A stretch of DNA of 64,000 nucleotides, from contig JACKLY010000004.1 in assembly GCA_024235655.1 (NCBI GenBank), positions 62,001 through 126,000 of the forward strand, in the 5' to 3' direction. A program made the position numbers and the translations under genes. Origin of the DNA: Zoogloeaceae bacterium. GTDB taxonomy: Bacteria; Pseudomonadota; Gammaproteobacteria; Burkholderiales; Rhodocyclaceae. Shown here in pieces: positions 56,510 to 64,000 of this stretch; positions within the stretch are counted from its first letter, which is position 1, and each line of letters begins with the position of its first letter. Below the pieces are notes generated by a model that saw only the letters and a program-made list of their open reading frames with translations, was not told where the DNA came from and made no database searches.

Positions 56510-56985
56510 TTCGCGTCGGCCAGGGGTTCGATGTCCATGCGCTGGTACCGGGTCGAAAGATGATCATCGGCGGCGTTGAGATTCCGCACGACAAGGGGCT
56601 GCTCGGTCATTCCGACGCCGATGTGCTGCTGCATGCGATTACCGATGCGCTGATCGGCGCGGCTGCACTGGGCGACATCGGCCGGCATTTTCCTGACACC
56701 GATGAGCGCTGGAAAGGGGCCGATAGCCGCAAGCTCCTGCGGGCTACCGTGGCCTTGCTGGCACAGGCCGGATGGCGAGTGGTGAACGTTGATTCAACGA
56801 TTATTGCGCAACAACCGAAGATGGCGAGCCACATTCCGGGTATGGTTGACAACATTGCAGCGGATCTCATGCTGGCTGCCGGGGAGGTTAATGTGAAAGC
56901 AAAAACATCGGAACGTCTTGGTTTTACCGGAAGGGGGGAGGGTATTGCAGCCGAAGCTGTAGTGCTTATTACCAATGCCGAATGA
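56506..56985 (+). CDS. ispF: 2-C-methyl-D-erythritol 2,4-cyclodiphosphate synthase
   Basis: 159-aa MEP-pathway enzyme that cyclises CDP-ME 2-phosphate to MEcPP with release of CMP. The zinc ligands lie in GQGFDVHAL (D, H at about 9-11) and [16 protein letters not shown] (H at about 43). Further signatures are [14 protein letters not shown] and [17 protein letters not shown]. The length is exactly that of E. coli IspF. Translationally coupled to ispD and overlapping thpR by 11 bp, it is the middle of a compact three-gene unit. Confidence 0.97.
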   Translation: MIRVGQGFDVHALVPGRKMIIGGVEIPHDKGLLGHSDADVLLHAITDALIGAAALGDIGRHFPDTDERWKGADSRKLLRATVALLAQAGWRVVNVDSTIIAQQPKMASHIPGMVDNIAADLMLAAGEVNVKAKTSERLGFTGRGEGIAAEAVVLITNAE

Positions 56986-57520
56986 GCTGCCACCCCCCGT
57001 CGTCGGCGCCCGTTTCTTCTTTGCCCTGTGGTTGCCGCCGGCCATTGCCAGCCAGTTGCATTCGTTTTCCGGTGGTGTCGTTGGTCGTTGTGGTGGACGG
57101 CTGATGCGCGAGGATGCGCTGCACATCACCCTGGCGTTTCTCGGCGAGGTGGCCGAAAACCGCTTGCCAGAATTGCACGAAATTGCCGCCGCAGTTGAAT
57201 TGCCCAAGGCGCAGGTACAGCTGGATCGGGTCGGATTCTGGAACCACAACCATGTGCTCTGGGCCGGCTCAAAGGAACCTGCACCGGTGCTTGAAAAACT
57301 GGCGGCCGATTTGCAGAAGACACTGGTTGAGGCCGGTTTCCTTGGCGAAGTGAAGCCTTTCGTGCCGCACGTGACCCTGCTGCGCAAATTGCTGCATCCC
57401 GGCACCCTGCCGGAAATCCAGGCGCATGAATGGACAGCCGAGGAATTCGTGCTGGCCCGCTCCTGGCCTTCCGACCGTGGCTCCGCCTATGAGGTGGTTG
57501 CTCGCTGGCCCTTGAAATAA
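56975..57520 (+). CDS. thpR: RNA 2',3'-cyclic phosphodiesterase ThpR
   Basis: 181-aa member of the 2H phosphoesterase family. The two catalytic HxTx motifs are HITLAF (about 50-55) and HVTLLR (about 131-136), the expected separation for LigT/Thp[16 protein letters not shown] at the N-terminus and [22 protein letters not shown] at the C-terminus are also typical. The enzyme opens 2',3'-cyclic phosphates on RNA ends; the cellular role is not settled. The ATG at 56975 lies inside the end of ispF. It ends 4 bp from the convergent sensor-kinase gene. Confidence 0.92.
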   Translation: MPNELPPPVVGARFFFALWLPPAIASQLHSFSGGVVGRCGGRLMREDALHITLAFLGEVAENRLPELHEIAAAVELPKAQVQLDRVGFWNHNHVLWAGSKEPAPVLEKLAADLQKTLVEAGFLGEVKPFVPHVTLLRKLLHPGTLPEIQAHEWTAEEFVLARSWPSDRGSAYEVVARWPLK

Positions 57521-57524
57521 GCGT

Positions 57525-58862
57525 TCAGGCCGGCGCTTCCTCGCGCTGGCGCCCGGGCATCTGCAAGGTCGCCACCATGCCGCCGCCAGGGCGTGCGGAA
57601 AGTACGAGCTGACCGCCGTGCAGGCGGGCAATACGCTCCACAATAGCCAAGCCGAGGCCGGTACCACTGGCATCGGTGCGCGCATTCTCCATCCGCGTGA
57701 AAGGGCGCTTCATGCGCTCCATGTCGGCTTCCGGAATCCCCGGCCCCCTGTCCATGACCGCGATATGCAGCATGGGCCCGGCCACAAAAGCCTTAAGCGT
57801 GATATCGCCACCGCCATACTTGCGCGCGTTTTCGATCAGGTTGCCAATCGCCCGGCGCAGCGCCATGGGCCGTAATTCAAGGGTGGGTAATGAGGCATTT
57901 TCGATGTGCAGCGTCGTGCCCAGGCGTGCGTAGCGAGCGGCAATCTCCTCCAGCAGCTTGCTGACGTCAACGGGGGCCAGCGCTTCATCCGAGCTGGCGC
58001 GGGCGAAATCGAGAAACTGGGCAATGATGGCATCCATCTGTTCAATGTCGGCCACCACCGCTTCTCGTGCACTTTCGTCGGCAACCGACATCTCGGCTTC
58101 AAGGCGTAGGCGGGATAGTGGCGTGCGCAGGTCGTGCGAAATACCGGCAAGGACTTCGGCACGTTCCGTTTCGATGCGTGACAGATCCTCCGACATCTGA
58201 TTGAAGGTGACAGCCAGTTGCTGCAGTTCGTCAGCACCGCTGACACTCAGTGGTTCCGGGTGGCGGCCTTGGCCGACTTCTGCGGCGGCCGCTGCCAGCG
58301 CACGCACCGGACGGGTGACGTGGGAAACGATCCACCAGGCGACCAGCAACGCCAGCGCTACCGAACCCGCACCCCAGCCCAGCCAGTGCCATGGAAATTG
58401 CCGGTCGGCTCGTTCGCGCGGCAGCATCACCCAGTATTCGTCCTCGACACTGTCGTCGCCGTCATCCAGCTGGAAACTGGCCCAGATGCCTTCCTCGCCA
58501 TTAACGGCAAAGGCCAGCCGGGTATGGGAACCGAGCATCTTTTTCGTTTCGGCGCGGAAAAGCTCGTAGAACTGGTTTTCCGGCAAGGGTTCCAGTTGGT
58601 CCTCCGGCTCGGCCGGATAGATGCGAATGCCCTCCCGCTCGGATAGCTCGATGAGCAGGTCGCGGCGCTTGTTCGGGTCGGCGGCGATGATCGCTGCCAG
58701 GGTCAGGTTGGCAGCGCTGGCGGTCAGTTGCGCGAGTTGCCGGGCGCGGGGTTCGCGCGATGAAAGCTCGAACAGTCCGGCCCAGATGCTGACGGTGAGG
58801 ATGATCAGGGCGCTGACGGAAAGAAAGGTGCGTACCAGCAAGGTTCGCGGCAACAGGTTCAC
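57525..58862 (-). CDS. EnvZ-type sensor histidine kinase
   Basis: 445-aa membrane kinase. TM1 is at about 12-33 and TM2 at about 160-182 (WHWLGWGAGSVALALLVAWWIV), enclosing a ~125-aa periplasmic domain. HAMP (HVTRPVRALAAAAAEVGQG), HisKA with phospho-His in AGISHDLRTPLSRLRLEAEM, and HATPase_c ([34 protein letters not shown]) follow. It is closest in plan to EnvZ. The start is the GTG at 58862, which overlaps the regulator stop by GTGA (58859-58862), the usual ompR-envZ coupling. The signal sensed is unknown; osmolarity is only an analogy. Confidence 0.92.
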   Translation of the reverse strand: MNLLPRTLLVRTFLSVSALIILTVSIWAGLFELSSREPRARQLAQLTASAANLTLAAIIAADPNKRRDLLIELSEREGIRIYPAEPEDQLEPLPENQFYELFRAETKKMLGSHTRLAFAVNGEEGIWASFQLDDGDDSVEDEYWVMLPRERADRQFPWHWLGWGAGSVALALLVAWWIVSHVTRPVRALAAAAAEVGQGRHPEPLSVSGADELQQLAVTFNQMSEDLSRIETERAEVLAGISHDLRTPLSRLRLEAEMSVADESAREAVVADIEQMDAIIAQFLDFARASSDEALAPVDVSKLLEEIAARYARLGTTLHIENASLPTLELRPMALRRAIGNLIENARKYGGGDITLKAFVAGPMLHIAVMDRGPGIPEADMERMKRPFTRMENARTDASGTGLGLAIVERIARLHGGQLVLSARPGGGMVATLQMPGRQREEAPA

Positions 58863-59584
58863 TTTTCCTTGCCGTCCGGAATGAAGACGTAACCGAAGCC
58901 CCACACCGTCTGCAGGTAACGCGGGGTAGCCGGATCGGGTTCGATCAGCTTGCGCAGGCGCGACACCTGGACATCGATGGCGCGGTCGAAGGGGCCTTGT
59001 TCGCGACCACGCGCCAGCGTCATCAGGCGGTCGCGCGACAGCGGCTGGCGCGGGTGTTGCAGCAACACCTTGAGCACGGCGAACTCGCCGGTTGTCAGTG
59101 GCAGGTATTCCTCGTCGCGTTTCAGTGTGCGGGCCGCCAGGTCGATTTCGATGTTGGCAAAACCGACCACCTTTTCTTCGGTGGACGGTGCGCCCGGTGC
59201 ATCGCTGCCGCGCCGGCGCAGCACCGCCTGAATGCGGGCGAGCAACTCGCGCGGGTTGAAAGGCTTGGGCAGGTAGTCGTCCGCACCCATCTCCAGCCCG
59301 ACAATGCGGTCGATTTCGTCGCCCTTGGCCGTGAGCATGATGATCGCCTGCTGCGGTTCGGCAGCACGCAGCCGGCGGCAGATCGACAGCCCGTCTTCGC
59401 CCGGCATCATCAGGTCAAGCACGATCAGGTCAAAGACATCGCGGGCCAGGCATTTGTCCATGGCGCTGCCGTTCTCCGCACTCTTCACGGCAAAACCCTG
59501 CTCGCCGAGGTAGCGAGTCAGCAGGTCGCGCAGGCGCTGGTCGTCGTCAACAACCAGGATCTTTCTTTGGCTTGTTGTATTCAT
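58859..59584 (-). CDS. ompR: OmpR-type response regulator
   Basis: 241-aa regulator. The receiver (about 8-122) has DDD at 14-16, phospho-Asp in LIVLDLMMPGEDG, T in IIMLTAKG and K in LPKPFNPRE. The winged-helix DNA-binding domain (about 140-238) contains LLQHPRQPLSRDRLMTLARGRE, RAIDVQVSRLRKLIEPDP and TVWGFGYVF. Sequence and coupling with the kinase match OmpR/EnvZ of betaproteobacteria. The promoter must lie in 59585-59758, where the direct repeat TTACAA-agct-TTTACAA sits. Confidence 0.93.
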   Translation of the reverse strand: MNTTSQRKILVVDDDQRLRDLLTRYLGEQGFAVKSAENGSAMDKCLARDVFDLIVLDLMMPGEDGLSICRRLRAAEPQQAIIMLTAKGDEIDRIVGLEMGADDYLPKPFNPRELLARIQAVLRRRGSDAPGAPSTEEKVVGFANIEIDLAARTLKRDEEYLPLTTGEFAVLKVLLQHPRQPLSRDRLMTLARGREQGPFDRAIDVQVSRLRKLIEPDPATPRYLQTVWGFGYVFIPDGKEK

Positions 59585-59628
59585 GGTGCAAATCCTAGCT
59601 GAAGAAACGGGATTCGGGATATTCGCAC

Positions 59629-59644
59629 TTACAAAGCTTTACAA
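59629..59644. promoter_or_regulatory. Candidate OmpR-type direct repeat
   Basis: TTACA occurs at 59629 and 59639, a 10-bp period (one helical turn), within TTACAAAGCTTTACAA. A third TTACA is at 59671. The repeats are 45-90 bp upstream of the ompR-like ATG and in front of the divergent small genes. OmpR-family regulators bind tandem half-sites with about one-turn spacing, so this is a candidate autoregulatory site. Confidence 0.35.
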
Positions 59645-59758
59645 TTCACCCCTCAATAAACAAATTCTGCTTACATCTCGCGCGCAGTATGCCAATCGTG
59701 GCACGGAGGCGGTTGTTTCATTTGCCTGTCCGGCCACATAGCGCGATGGAGGTGGAGC

Positions 59759-59890
59759 ATGAGCAAACTATTTCTAAGCATGTTGATTGGCGCTGGCATC
59801 CTGATGATGACGACAGAAGATTCGAAGGACAGTCTTTCGAATACCGTGCGCAGCATTGCGCTTGCGGTGGAGGAGGCCGTGCAGCGATGA
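59759..59890 (+). CDS. Small 43-aa ORF coupled to an exported protein gene
   Basis: 43-codon ORF: MSKLFLSMLIGAGILMMTTE, then SKDSLSNTVRSIALAVEEAVQR. The first ~18 residues are hydrophobic (possible membrane anchor); the rest is amphipathic. It has a very good ribosome site (GGAGGTGGAG before ATG 59759), and its TGA overlaps the ATG of the next gene (ATGA, 59887-59890). These two signs support real translation, as a small protein or as a leader that couples translation. I do not recognise a family. Confidence 0.6.
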   Translation: MSKLFLSMLIGAGILMMTTEDSKDSLSNTVRSIALAVEEAVQR

Positions 59891-60186
59891 TCCGTCGCCA
59901 TCTTGCCATTGGCCTGGGTGTCCTGTCCCTGTTGCTGGCTGTGCCGGCCCAGGCTTTTCCGGGTGTTCGCTCGGGCGGCTGGTTGCAGGTGCAGCAACGG
60001 CAGTATCAGCCCAATGGCGGTGATCGGCAGCGCCATTCGCAGCAGCGACGGCAGGAGTCAGACAGGCAGCAATATGAGCGTCGGGAAGCGCCGCAACGCC
60101 TGTCGCCGGATGAGCGACGCCAGCTGCGACAGGATCTGCGCGATGCCGGACGTGATGTTTATCCGCAGCGTCGGAATCAACGCTGA
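59887..60186 (+). CDS. Small exported Arg/Gln-rich protein
   Basis: 99-aa protein with a clear signal peptide (MIRRHLAIGLGVLSLLLAVPAQA, cut near residue 23). The mature part is highly polar and rich in Arg and Gln (QQRQYQPNGGDRQRHSQQRRQE). It ends with the motif LSPDERRQLRQDLRDAGRDVY, a Ser-Pro-Asp-Glu-capped helix that I have seen in other small betaproteobacterial periplasmic proteins. Function is unknown; the charge suggests binding to anionic polymers. It starts inside the stop of the 43-codon ORF and lies opposite the ompR-like regulator gene. Confidence 0.72.
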   Translation: MIRRHLAIGLGVLSLLLAVPAQAFPGVRSGGWLQVQQRQYQPNGGDRQRHSQQRRQESDRQQYERREAPQRLSPDERRQLRQDLRDAGRDVYPQRRNQR

Positions 60187-60250
60187 CCGGTTGCGCATCG
60201 CCAGAAAATAGCCTGCTTTTCCTCGCATCGCTCCACGACTGGAGCCTGAT

Positions 60251-61750
60251 ATGCGAAACATTTTTTTCCTGCTATTTACCCTGCTGGGCACGGTGCATGC
60301 ACACGCTGCCCCCATGGGTGAGGCGGATGCCCGGCATCTGCTCAATCGCACCGGCTTTGGGGCGCCGCCGGCTGCGGTCACCGAATTTTCCCGCCTCTCC
60401 CGCGAGGCCGCCGTGGAACGCCTGCTGGCTTCTGCCCGAACGACGCCAACCCTTCAGCCACCTGAACAGGAATTCACCAGCCCGGCGCAAATCAGGGAAA
60501 TCAAGCAATTCTCGGAAGAGGAAAAAAAAGCTTTCCAGCGCAGCCAGTTCCTCAAGGGGGCCGAGCTGCGTGGCTGGTGGCTGCAGGAAATGCTGCAGAC
60601 CCCTTCGCCATTGACCGAGCGCATGACACTTTTCTGGCATAACCACTTCGTTTCCAGCCAGCAAAAGGTGAAATCCGGGCGGCTGATGCTTGAGCAGAAT
60701 CTGCTCCTGCGCCGACACGCCCTGGGGCACTTCGGTGAACTGCTGCACACGGTAGCCAAGGATCCGGCAATGATCATCTATCTGGATGCGGCAACCAATC
60801 GCAAGGGGCAGCCGAATGAAAACTTTGCCCGTGAGGTGATGGAGTTGTTCACGCTGGGCGAGGGCAACTACAGCGAACAGGACATCAAGGAGGCCGCGCG
60901 TGCCTTCACTGGCTGGAGCATCGACCGTGAAACCGGCAAATACCGCTGGCGGGCGGCGATGCATGATGCCGGCGAGAAAACCGTGCTCGGCAATCGTGGC
61001 AATTTTGATGGCGACGCGGTGCTTGATCTGCTGCTCAGGCAGGCCGCAACTGCCGAGTTCATTAGCGGCAAGCTGTGGCGGGAGTTCGTGTCGCCGGCAC
61101 CTGATCCTGCGCAAGTCCGCCAGATTGCCCGTGTCTTTCGCAGCACCGGCTACGATATTCGCCAGGCCTTGCGCGCCCTGTTGCTGAGTGAAGGATTCTG
61201 GTCCCCGCGAAACCGTGGCGTGCTGGTCAAGTCGCCGGTGGATCTGGTGGTCGGTTCCATGCGTACCCTCGAAATCGACGTTCGCGACAGCTTGCCGCTG
61301 GTCTTTGTCACGCGCAATCTGGGGCAGGATCTGATGGCACCACCCAACGTCAAGGGCTGGCCTGGCGGCAATGCCTGGATCAATGCCAGTACGCTGCTGG
61401 CGCGCCGGCAATTCATCGAACGTTTGCTGCGCAATGACGATGCCTCGCCGCAAGCCCGGCGCAACGGTAACGCAATGGCCATGCAGGCACGGCGGCAGGA
61501 GGAATCAAACCCGCGTGTGGCGTTTGGCAAAGGAGCCGGACACCTGGAAAGCGCTGCCAGACAGCGTCTACTGCAGGCCGCCAACGATATTCGCTTCAAT
61601 AGCCATCGCTGGCTATCGCATTTCGATGGTGAGGTGGCCGTCGCCAACGCCTTGCTGGCGGTGCCGGCTGTTTCCCCGGTGCCGCCTGAAACACAGGGAA
61701 TGGCACTGGTGCGTGCGCTGGCGCTGGACCCTTCCTATCAACTCAAATGA
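60251..61750 (+). CDS. DUF1800 domain secreted protein
   Basis: 499-aa protein with a signal peptide (MRNIFFLLFTLLGTVHAHA). DUF1800 begins at ADARHLLNRTGFGAPPAAV (about 24-42) and shows LTERMTLFWHNHFVSSQQKV, FAREVMELFTLGEGNYSEQDI, EAARAFTGWSI and, near the C-terminus, LGQDLMAPPNVKGWPGG. DUF1800 proteins are large helical secreted proteins of unknown function, almost always encoded beside DUF1501 proteins, as here (40 bp to the next gene). The ATG at 60251 is chosen to give a complete signal peptide. Confidence 0.92.
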   Translation: MRNIFFLLFTLLGTVHAHAAPMGEADARHLLNRTGFGAPPAAVTEFSRLSREAAVERLLASARTTPTLQPPEQEFTSPAQIREIKQFSEEEKKAFQRSQFLKGAELRGWWLQEMLQTPSPLTERMTLFWHNHFVSSQQKVKSGRLMLEQNLLLRRHALGHFGELLHTVAKDPAMIIYLDAATNRKGQPNENFAREVMELFTLGEGNYSEQDIKEAARAFTGWSIDRETGKYRWRAAMHDAGEKTVLGNRGNFDGDAVLDLLLRQAATAEFISGKLWREFVSPAPDPAQVRQIARVFRSTGYDIRQALRALLLSEGFWSPRNRGVLVKSPVDLVVGSMRTLEIDVRDSLPLVFVTRNLGQDLMAPPNVKGWPGGNAWINASTLLARRQFIERLLRNDDASPQARRNGNAMAMQARRQEESNPRVAFGKGAGHLESAARQRLLQAANDIRFNSHRWLSHFDGEVAVANALLAVPAVSPVPPETQGMALVRALALDPSYQLK

Positions 61751-61790
61751 CCCGGCGATTTCATTGCCTGTGCTAGCAAAGGAACCTGTC

Positions 61791-62948
61791 ATGCCCGATC
61801 GACGCCGTTTCCTTGGTTTTCTCACCTCCGGTGCCGTGCTGGCGGCGATGCCGATGCCTGGCTGGCCAGCCGTGGCAGGCTATCAACGCTTGCTGGTACT
61901 GGTTGAATTGAAGGGGGGCAATGACGGCCTGAATACCATCGTGCCGTTTGCCGACCCCGCCTACGCAGCCCTGCGGCCCCGCCTGGCCCTTGAACGCCAT
62001 TCGCTGCTGCAGCTTGACGAACGCACCGGCGCCCATCCCCAGCTGGCACCCTTGCAAGCCATCTGGCAGCAGCGTGAACTGGCGATTGTGCAATCCGTCG
62101 GCTACCCAGACGCCAACCTCTCGCATTTTCGTTCCATTGAAATCTGGGATACCGCGTCGCGCAGCAATCAGTATCTTGAAGAAGGCTGGCTGGGCCGAAC
62201 CTTCGCCGGCAAGGCGCCGCCTGCCAGTTACGCGGCCGATGGCGTGGCTGTCGGCAGTGCGGACCTCGGCCCGCTGGCAGGGGCGCATGCGCGTACCGTC
62301 GCCATCGCCAATGCCCGCCAGTTCCAGCAACTGGCCAGGACCGCCCAGCCGCGGGACGGGCAGGGGGGCGGCGCCTTGCAGCACCTGCTCAAGGTGGAAG
62401 AAGACATTGCGGTGGCAGCACAACGCCTGTCGTCCAGTTATCAGTTCAAAACGCAGTTTCCCGATGGTGCGTTTGGCGAGTCGGTCAAGGCAGCATGCCA
62501 GATCGTTGCCGGCGGCACCGGTGTGGCGGCGATCCGCCTGAGCCTGAACGGGTTTGATACGCACCAGAACCAGCCGGCCAAACATGCCGATCTCCTGCGC
62601 CAGCTGGCGGAGGGGTTGCTGGCCCTGCGGTCTGCCATGCAGGAACTGGGGCGCTGGAATGAAACGCTGGTGATGACCTATGGCGAATTCGGCCGTCGTG
62701 CCAAGGAAAACCAGTCAAACGGAACCGATCACGGCACCGCAGCCCCGCAGCTGGTACTCGGCGGCCGTGTGGCTGGTGGCCTGTTCGGTGAAGCGCCGCG
62801 CCTCAATCAACTGGACGGCAATGGCAACCTGCCGTTCGCAGTGGATTTCCGCAGCCTTTACGCCACCGTGCTAGAAGATTGGTGGGGGATGCCTTCGAAC
62901 ACGGTGCTGGGGGGGCGTTTCGAACGATTGCCTTTGCTGCGTGGGTAA
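61791..62948 (+). CDS. DUF1501 domain secreted protein with Tat-type signal
   Basis: 385-aa protein. The N-terminus MPDRRRFLGFLTSGAVLAAM is Tat-like (RRRFL followed by a moderately hydrophobic stretch), so folded export is likely. The DUF1501 core (alkaline-phosphatase/sulfatase-related fold) shows LVLVELKGGNDGLNTIVPF, VGYPDANLSHFRSIEIWDTA, LNGFDTHQNQ, TYGEFGRRAKEN and GTDHGTAAPQLVLGG. The metal-site-like D, H and TDHG residues are kept. Substrate is unknown. GGAA lies about 8 bp before the ATG at 61791. The frame continues upstream inside the DUF1800 gene, but that is out-of-phase coding sequence. Confidence 0.93.
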   Translation: MPDRRRFLGFLTSGAVLAAMPMPGWPAVAGYQRLLVLVELKGGNDGLNTIVPFADPAYAALRPRLALERHSLLQLDERTGAHPQLAPLQAIWQQRELAIVQSVGYPDANLSHFRSIEIWDTASRSNQYLEEGWLGRTFAGKAPPASYAADGVAVGSADLGPLAGAHARTVAIANARQFQQLARTAQPRDGQGGGALQHLLKVEEDIAVAAQRLSSSYQFKTQFPDGAFGESVKAACQIVAGGTGVAAIRLSLNGFDTHQNQPAKHADLLRQLAEGLLALRSAMQELGRWNETLVMTYGEFGRRAKENQSNGTDHGTAAPQLVLGGRVAGGLFGEAPRLNQLDGNGNLPFAVDFRSLYATVLEDWWGMPSNTVLGGRFERLPLLRG

Positions 62949-62977
62949 GTGTGCGGCGGGGCCATCCCCTCGCGATC

Positions 62978-64000
62978 TCAGTTCGCCTTGACCACCGGCA
63001 CCTCCTCCCAGTGTGTCGTATACCCCGGCGACAGATGCTCCCGCCGCATCTGCCAGGATTGCGTCACCCCTGCCGACCCCAGTCGCAGCGTATTCCGCCC
63101 ATAGCGATGATTGATGCCATCGAGTACGCGCATCAGCTTCTCCGAACGCGCGTCATCAACACCGAAGAATGAAGCCTGCCGGTTCAGCAGTGGCGTCAGA
63201 TCCAGCAGCATCACCCCGGCCTTGTGATAGCCAAACCCCGGTCGGTAGATCGCCCTCAATACCTTGAGTGCCCACTGCGTGAGCATACGGGTGTCCGAAG
63301 TGGCTTCGGGTAGAGGAAGCATCACCGCGCGCTGATACTGCGGCACCTCGGGCTTGAACACATTGGTTCGCAGATAGACCTGCACCGCACCGGCCAGCGA
63401 TTTCTGGGCGCGCAGTTTTTCGGCTGCCTTGGCGATGTAGCTGGCGACCGCCTCCTCAAGCTCGTCCAGGTTGTAGAGCAGGCGGCCAAAAGATCGGCTG
63501 GAGATGATCTGCTGCTTGTCCGGGGTGATTTCTTCCAGATCCATGCAGGAATCACCGCGCAGCTCGCGCACGGTTCGCTCCAGTACCACCGAGAACCGGG
63601 AACGCAGGCTTGCAGCATCGGCATCGCGCAGCTGTCGCACGCTATGAATCCCCATCGATTGCAGGCGGGCGCTGATCTTGCGTCCAACCCCCCACACCTC
63701 GCCGACCTCGATATGCTCAAACAAGCGGTCCAACTCGGCTGGCGACGCAGTGGTGAAGTCGCACACCCCCGCGCCACCGAACAGGCCTTTCTTGGCGCAA
63801 TGGTTGGCCAGCTTGGCAAGCGTCTTGGTCGGCGCAATGCCGACGCACACCGCCAGCCCCAGCCAATCGGCTATCCGTTGCCGAATCGCTTCGCCGTAAG
63901 CCGCCAGGCTGCTGGTTTGCCCATACACGCCGGAAAGCTCGAGGAAAGACTCATCGATGCTATACACCTCAAGCTGCGGCGTGAATCCGGACAGCACCTG
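62978..64000 (-). CDS. umuC: Y-family DNA polymerase UmuC (5' end outside window)
   Basis: The last ~340 residues of an error-prone polymerase V catalytic subunit. The catalytic acidic motif YSIDESFLEL is present, followed by CVGIAPTKTLAKLANHCAKK (finger region), VWGVGRKISARLQSMGI (helix-hairpin-helix), then the little-finger domain and the UmuC-specific C-terminal part (NHRYGRNTLRLGSAGVTQSWQMRREHLSPGYTT). The frame is open to base 64000. UmuC is usually SOS-controlled; its umuD partner and promoter would lie beyond the window. It is convergent with the DUF1501 gene, with 29 bp between. Confidence 0.95.
   Translation of the reverse strand, partial: QVLSGFTPQLEVYSIDESFLELSGVYGQTSSLAAYGEAIRQRIADWLGLAVCVGIAPTKTLAKLANHCAKKGLFGGAGVCDFTTASPAELDRLFEHIEVGEVWGVGRKISARLQSMGIHSVRQLRDADAASLRSRFSVVLERTVRELRGDSCMDLEEITPDKQQIISSRSFGRLLYNLDELEEAVASYIAKAAEKLRAQKSLAGAVQVYLRTNVFKPEVPQYQRAVMLPLPEATSDTRMLTQWALKVLRAIYRPGFGYHKAGVMLLDLTPLLNRQASFFGVDDARSEKLMRVLDGINHRYGRNTLRLGSAGVTQSWQMRREHLSPGYTTHWEEVPVVKAN

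Noticed and set aside
60272..61453. 393-aa open frame on the minus strand opposite the DUF1800 gene
   Set aside because: Antisense shadow: no family motif, and the opposite frame has a signal peptide and the complete DUF1800 pattern.

Overview
This is a 64 kb stretch of GC-rich, densely packed bacterial chromosome. The gene content (dbpA, prfC, rlmJ, yaeQ, slyX, gcvR, ispD-ispF, lexA, nhaR, ettA, AmpG, umuC) fits a betaproteobacterium. The many large hybrid histidine kinases, the bacteriohemerythrin domain and the FNR-type operator suggest a facultative, respiratory member of the Rhodocyclales (Dechloromonas/Azonexus-like); this placement is inference. I saw no rRNA, tRNA, CRISPR array, insertion sequence or prophage. 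No stretch above about 300 bp is without a gene.

Left part (1-9.1 kb): the 3' end of an acyl-CoA dehydrogenase gene, a MntA/HepT toxin-antitoxin pair, an unknown gene, rlmJ, a YeaD-like mutarotase, dbpA with a small upstream gene, prfC, a YaiI-family gene and the ribosome-assembly GTPase gene ylqF. Two intergenic spaces (3631-3753 and 7559-7672) hold copies of one long palindromic repeat.

9.1-20.7 kb, minus strand: a tight four-gene signalling operon. In transcription order it encodes a REC-HD-GYP c-di-GMP phosphodiesterase, a 1788-aa PAS/GAF hybrid kinase, a 1113-aa Cache-PAS hybrid kinase and a soluble hemerythrin-histidine kinase. A perfect TTGAT-N4-ATCAA box (20652-20665) lies upstream, so the genes look like an oxygen- or redox-responsive phosphorelay feeding into c-di-GMP.

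20.7-34.6 kb: RNA modification (RlmI/K-like methyltransferase, RlhA), yaeQ, YitT, slyX, arginase, a YXWGXW lipoprotein, an HDOD protein, AmpG, an MscK-like channel, a GNAT acetyltransferase and ettA.

34.7-41.1 kb: a type I secretion locus. The membrane-fusion and ABC genes are divergent from a 1032-aa RTX protein built from three ~156-aa N-terminal modules and three 136-aa modules with an exact 408-bp period. No TolC-type gene is present here.

41.2-52.5 kb: a TerB-like/YcjF-like protein, a BI-1 protein, nhaR, a Tim44-like protein followed by a clear terminator, gcvR with a Cys-rich stand-alone lipoyl domain, YjbQ, an AraC-Ogt alkyltransferase, an EamA transporter, a BamE-like lipoprotein, and lexA behind a canonical SOS box. 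A hybrid kinase follows whose Hpt domain is cut by an in-frame stop codon just before the phospho-accepting histidine.

52.5-64 kb: a complete, translationally coupled AmmeMemoRadiSam cassette (amrB-amrA-amrS) plus a coupled alpha/beta-hydrolase-like gene; ispD-ispF-thpR; an EnvZ/OmpR-type pair; a 43-codon ORF coupled to a small exported protein; a DUF1800/DUF1501 secreted-protein pair; and a Y-family polymerase gene (umuC) running off the right end.
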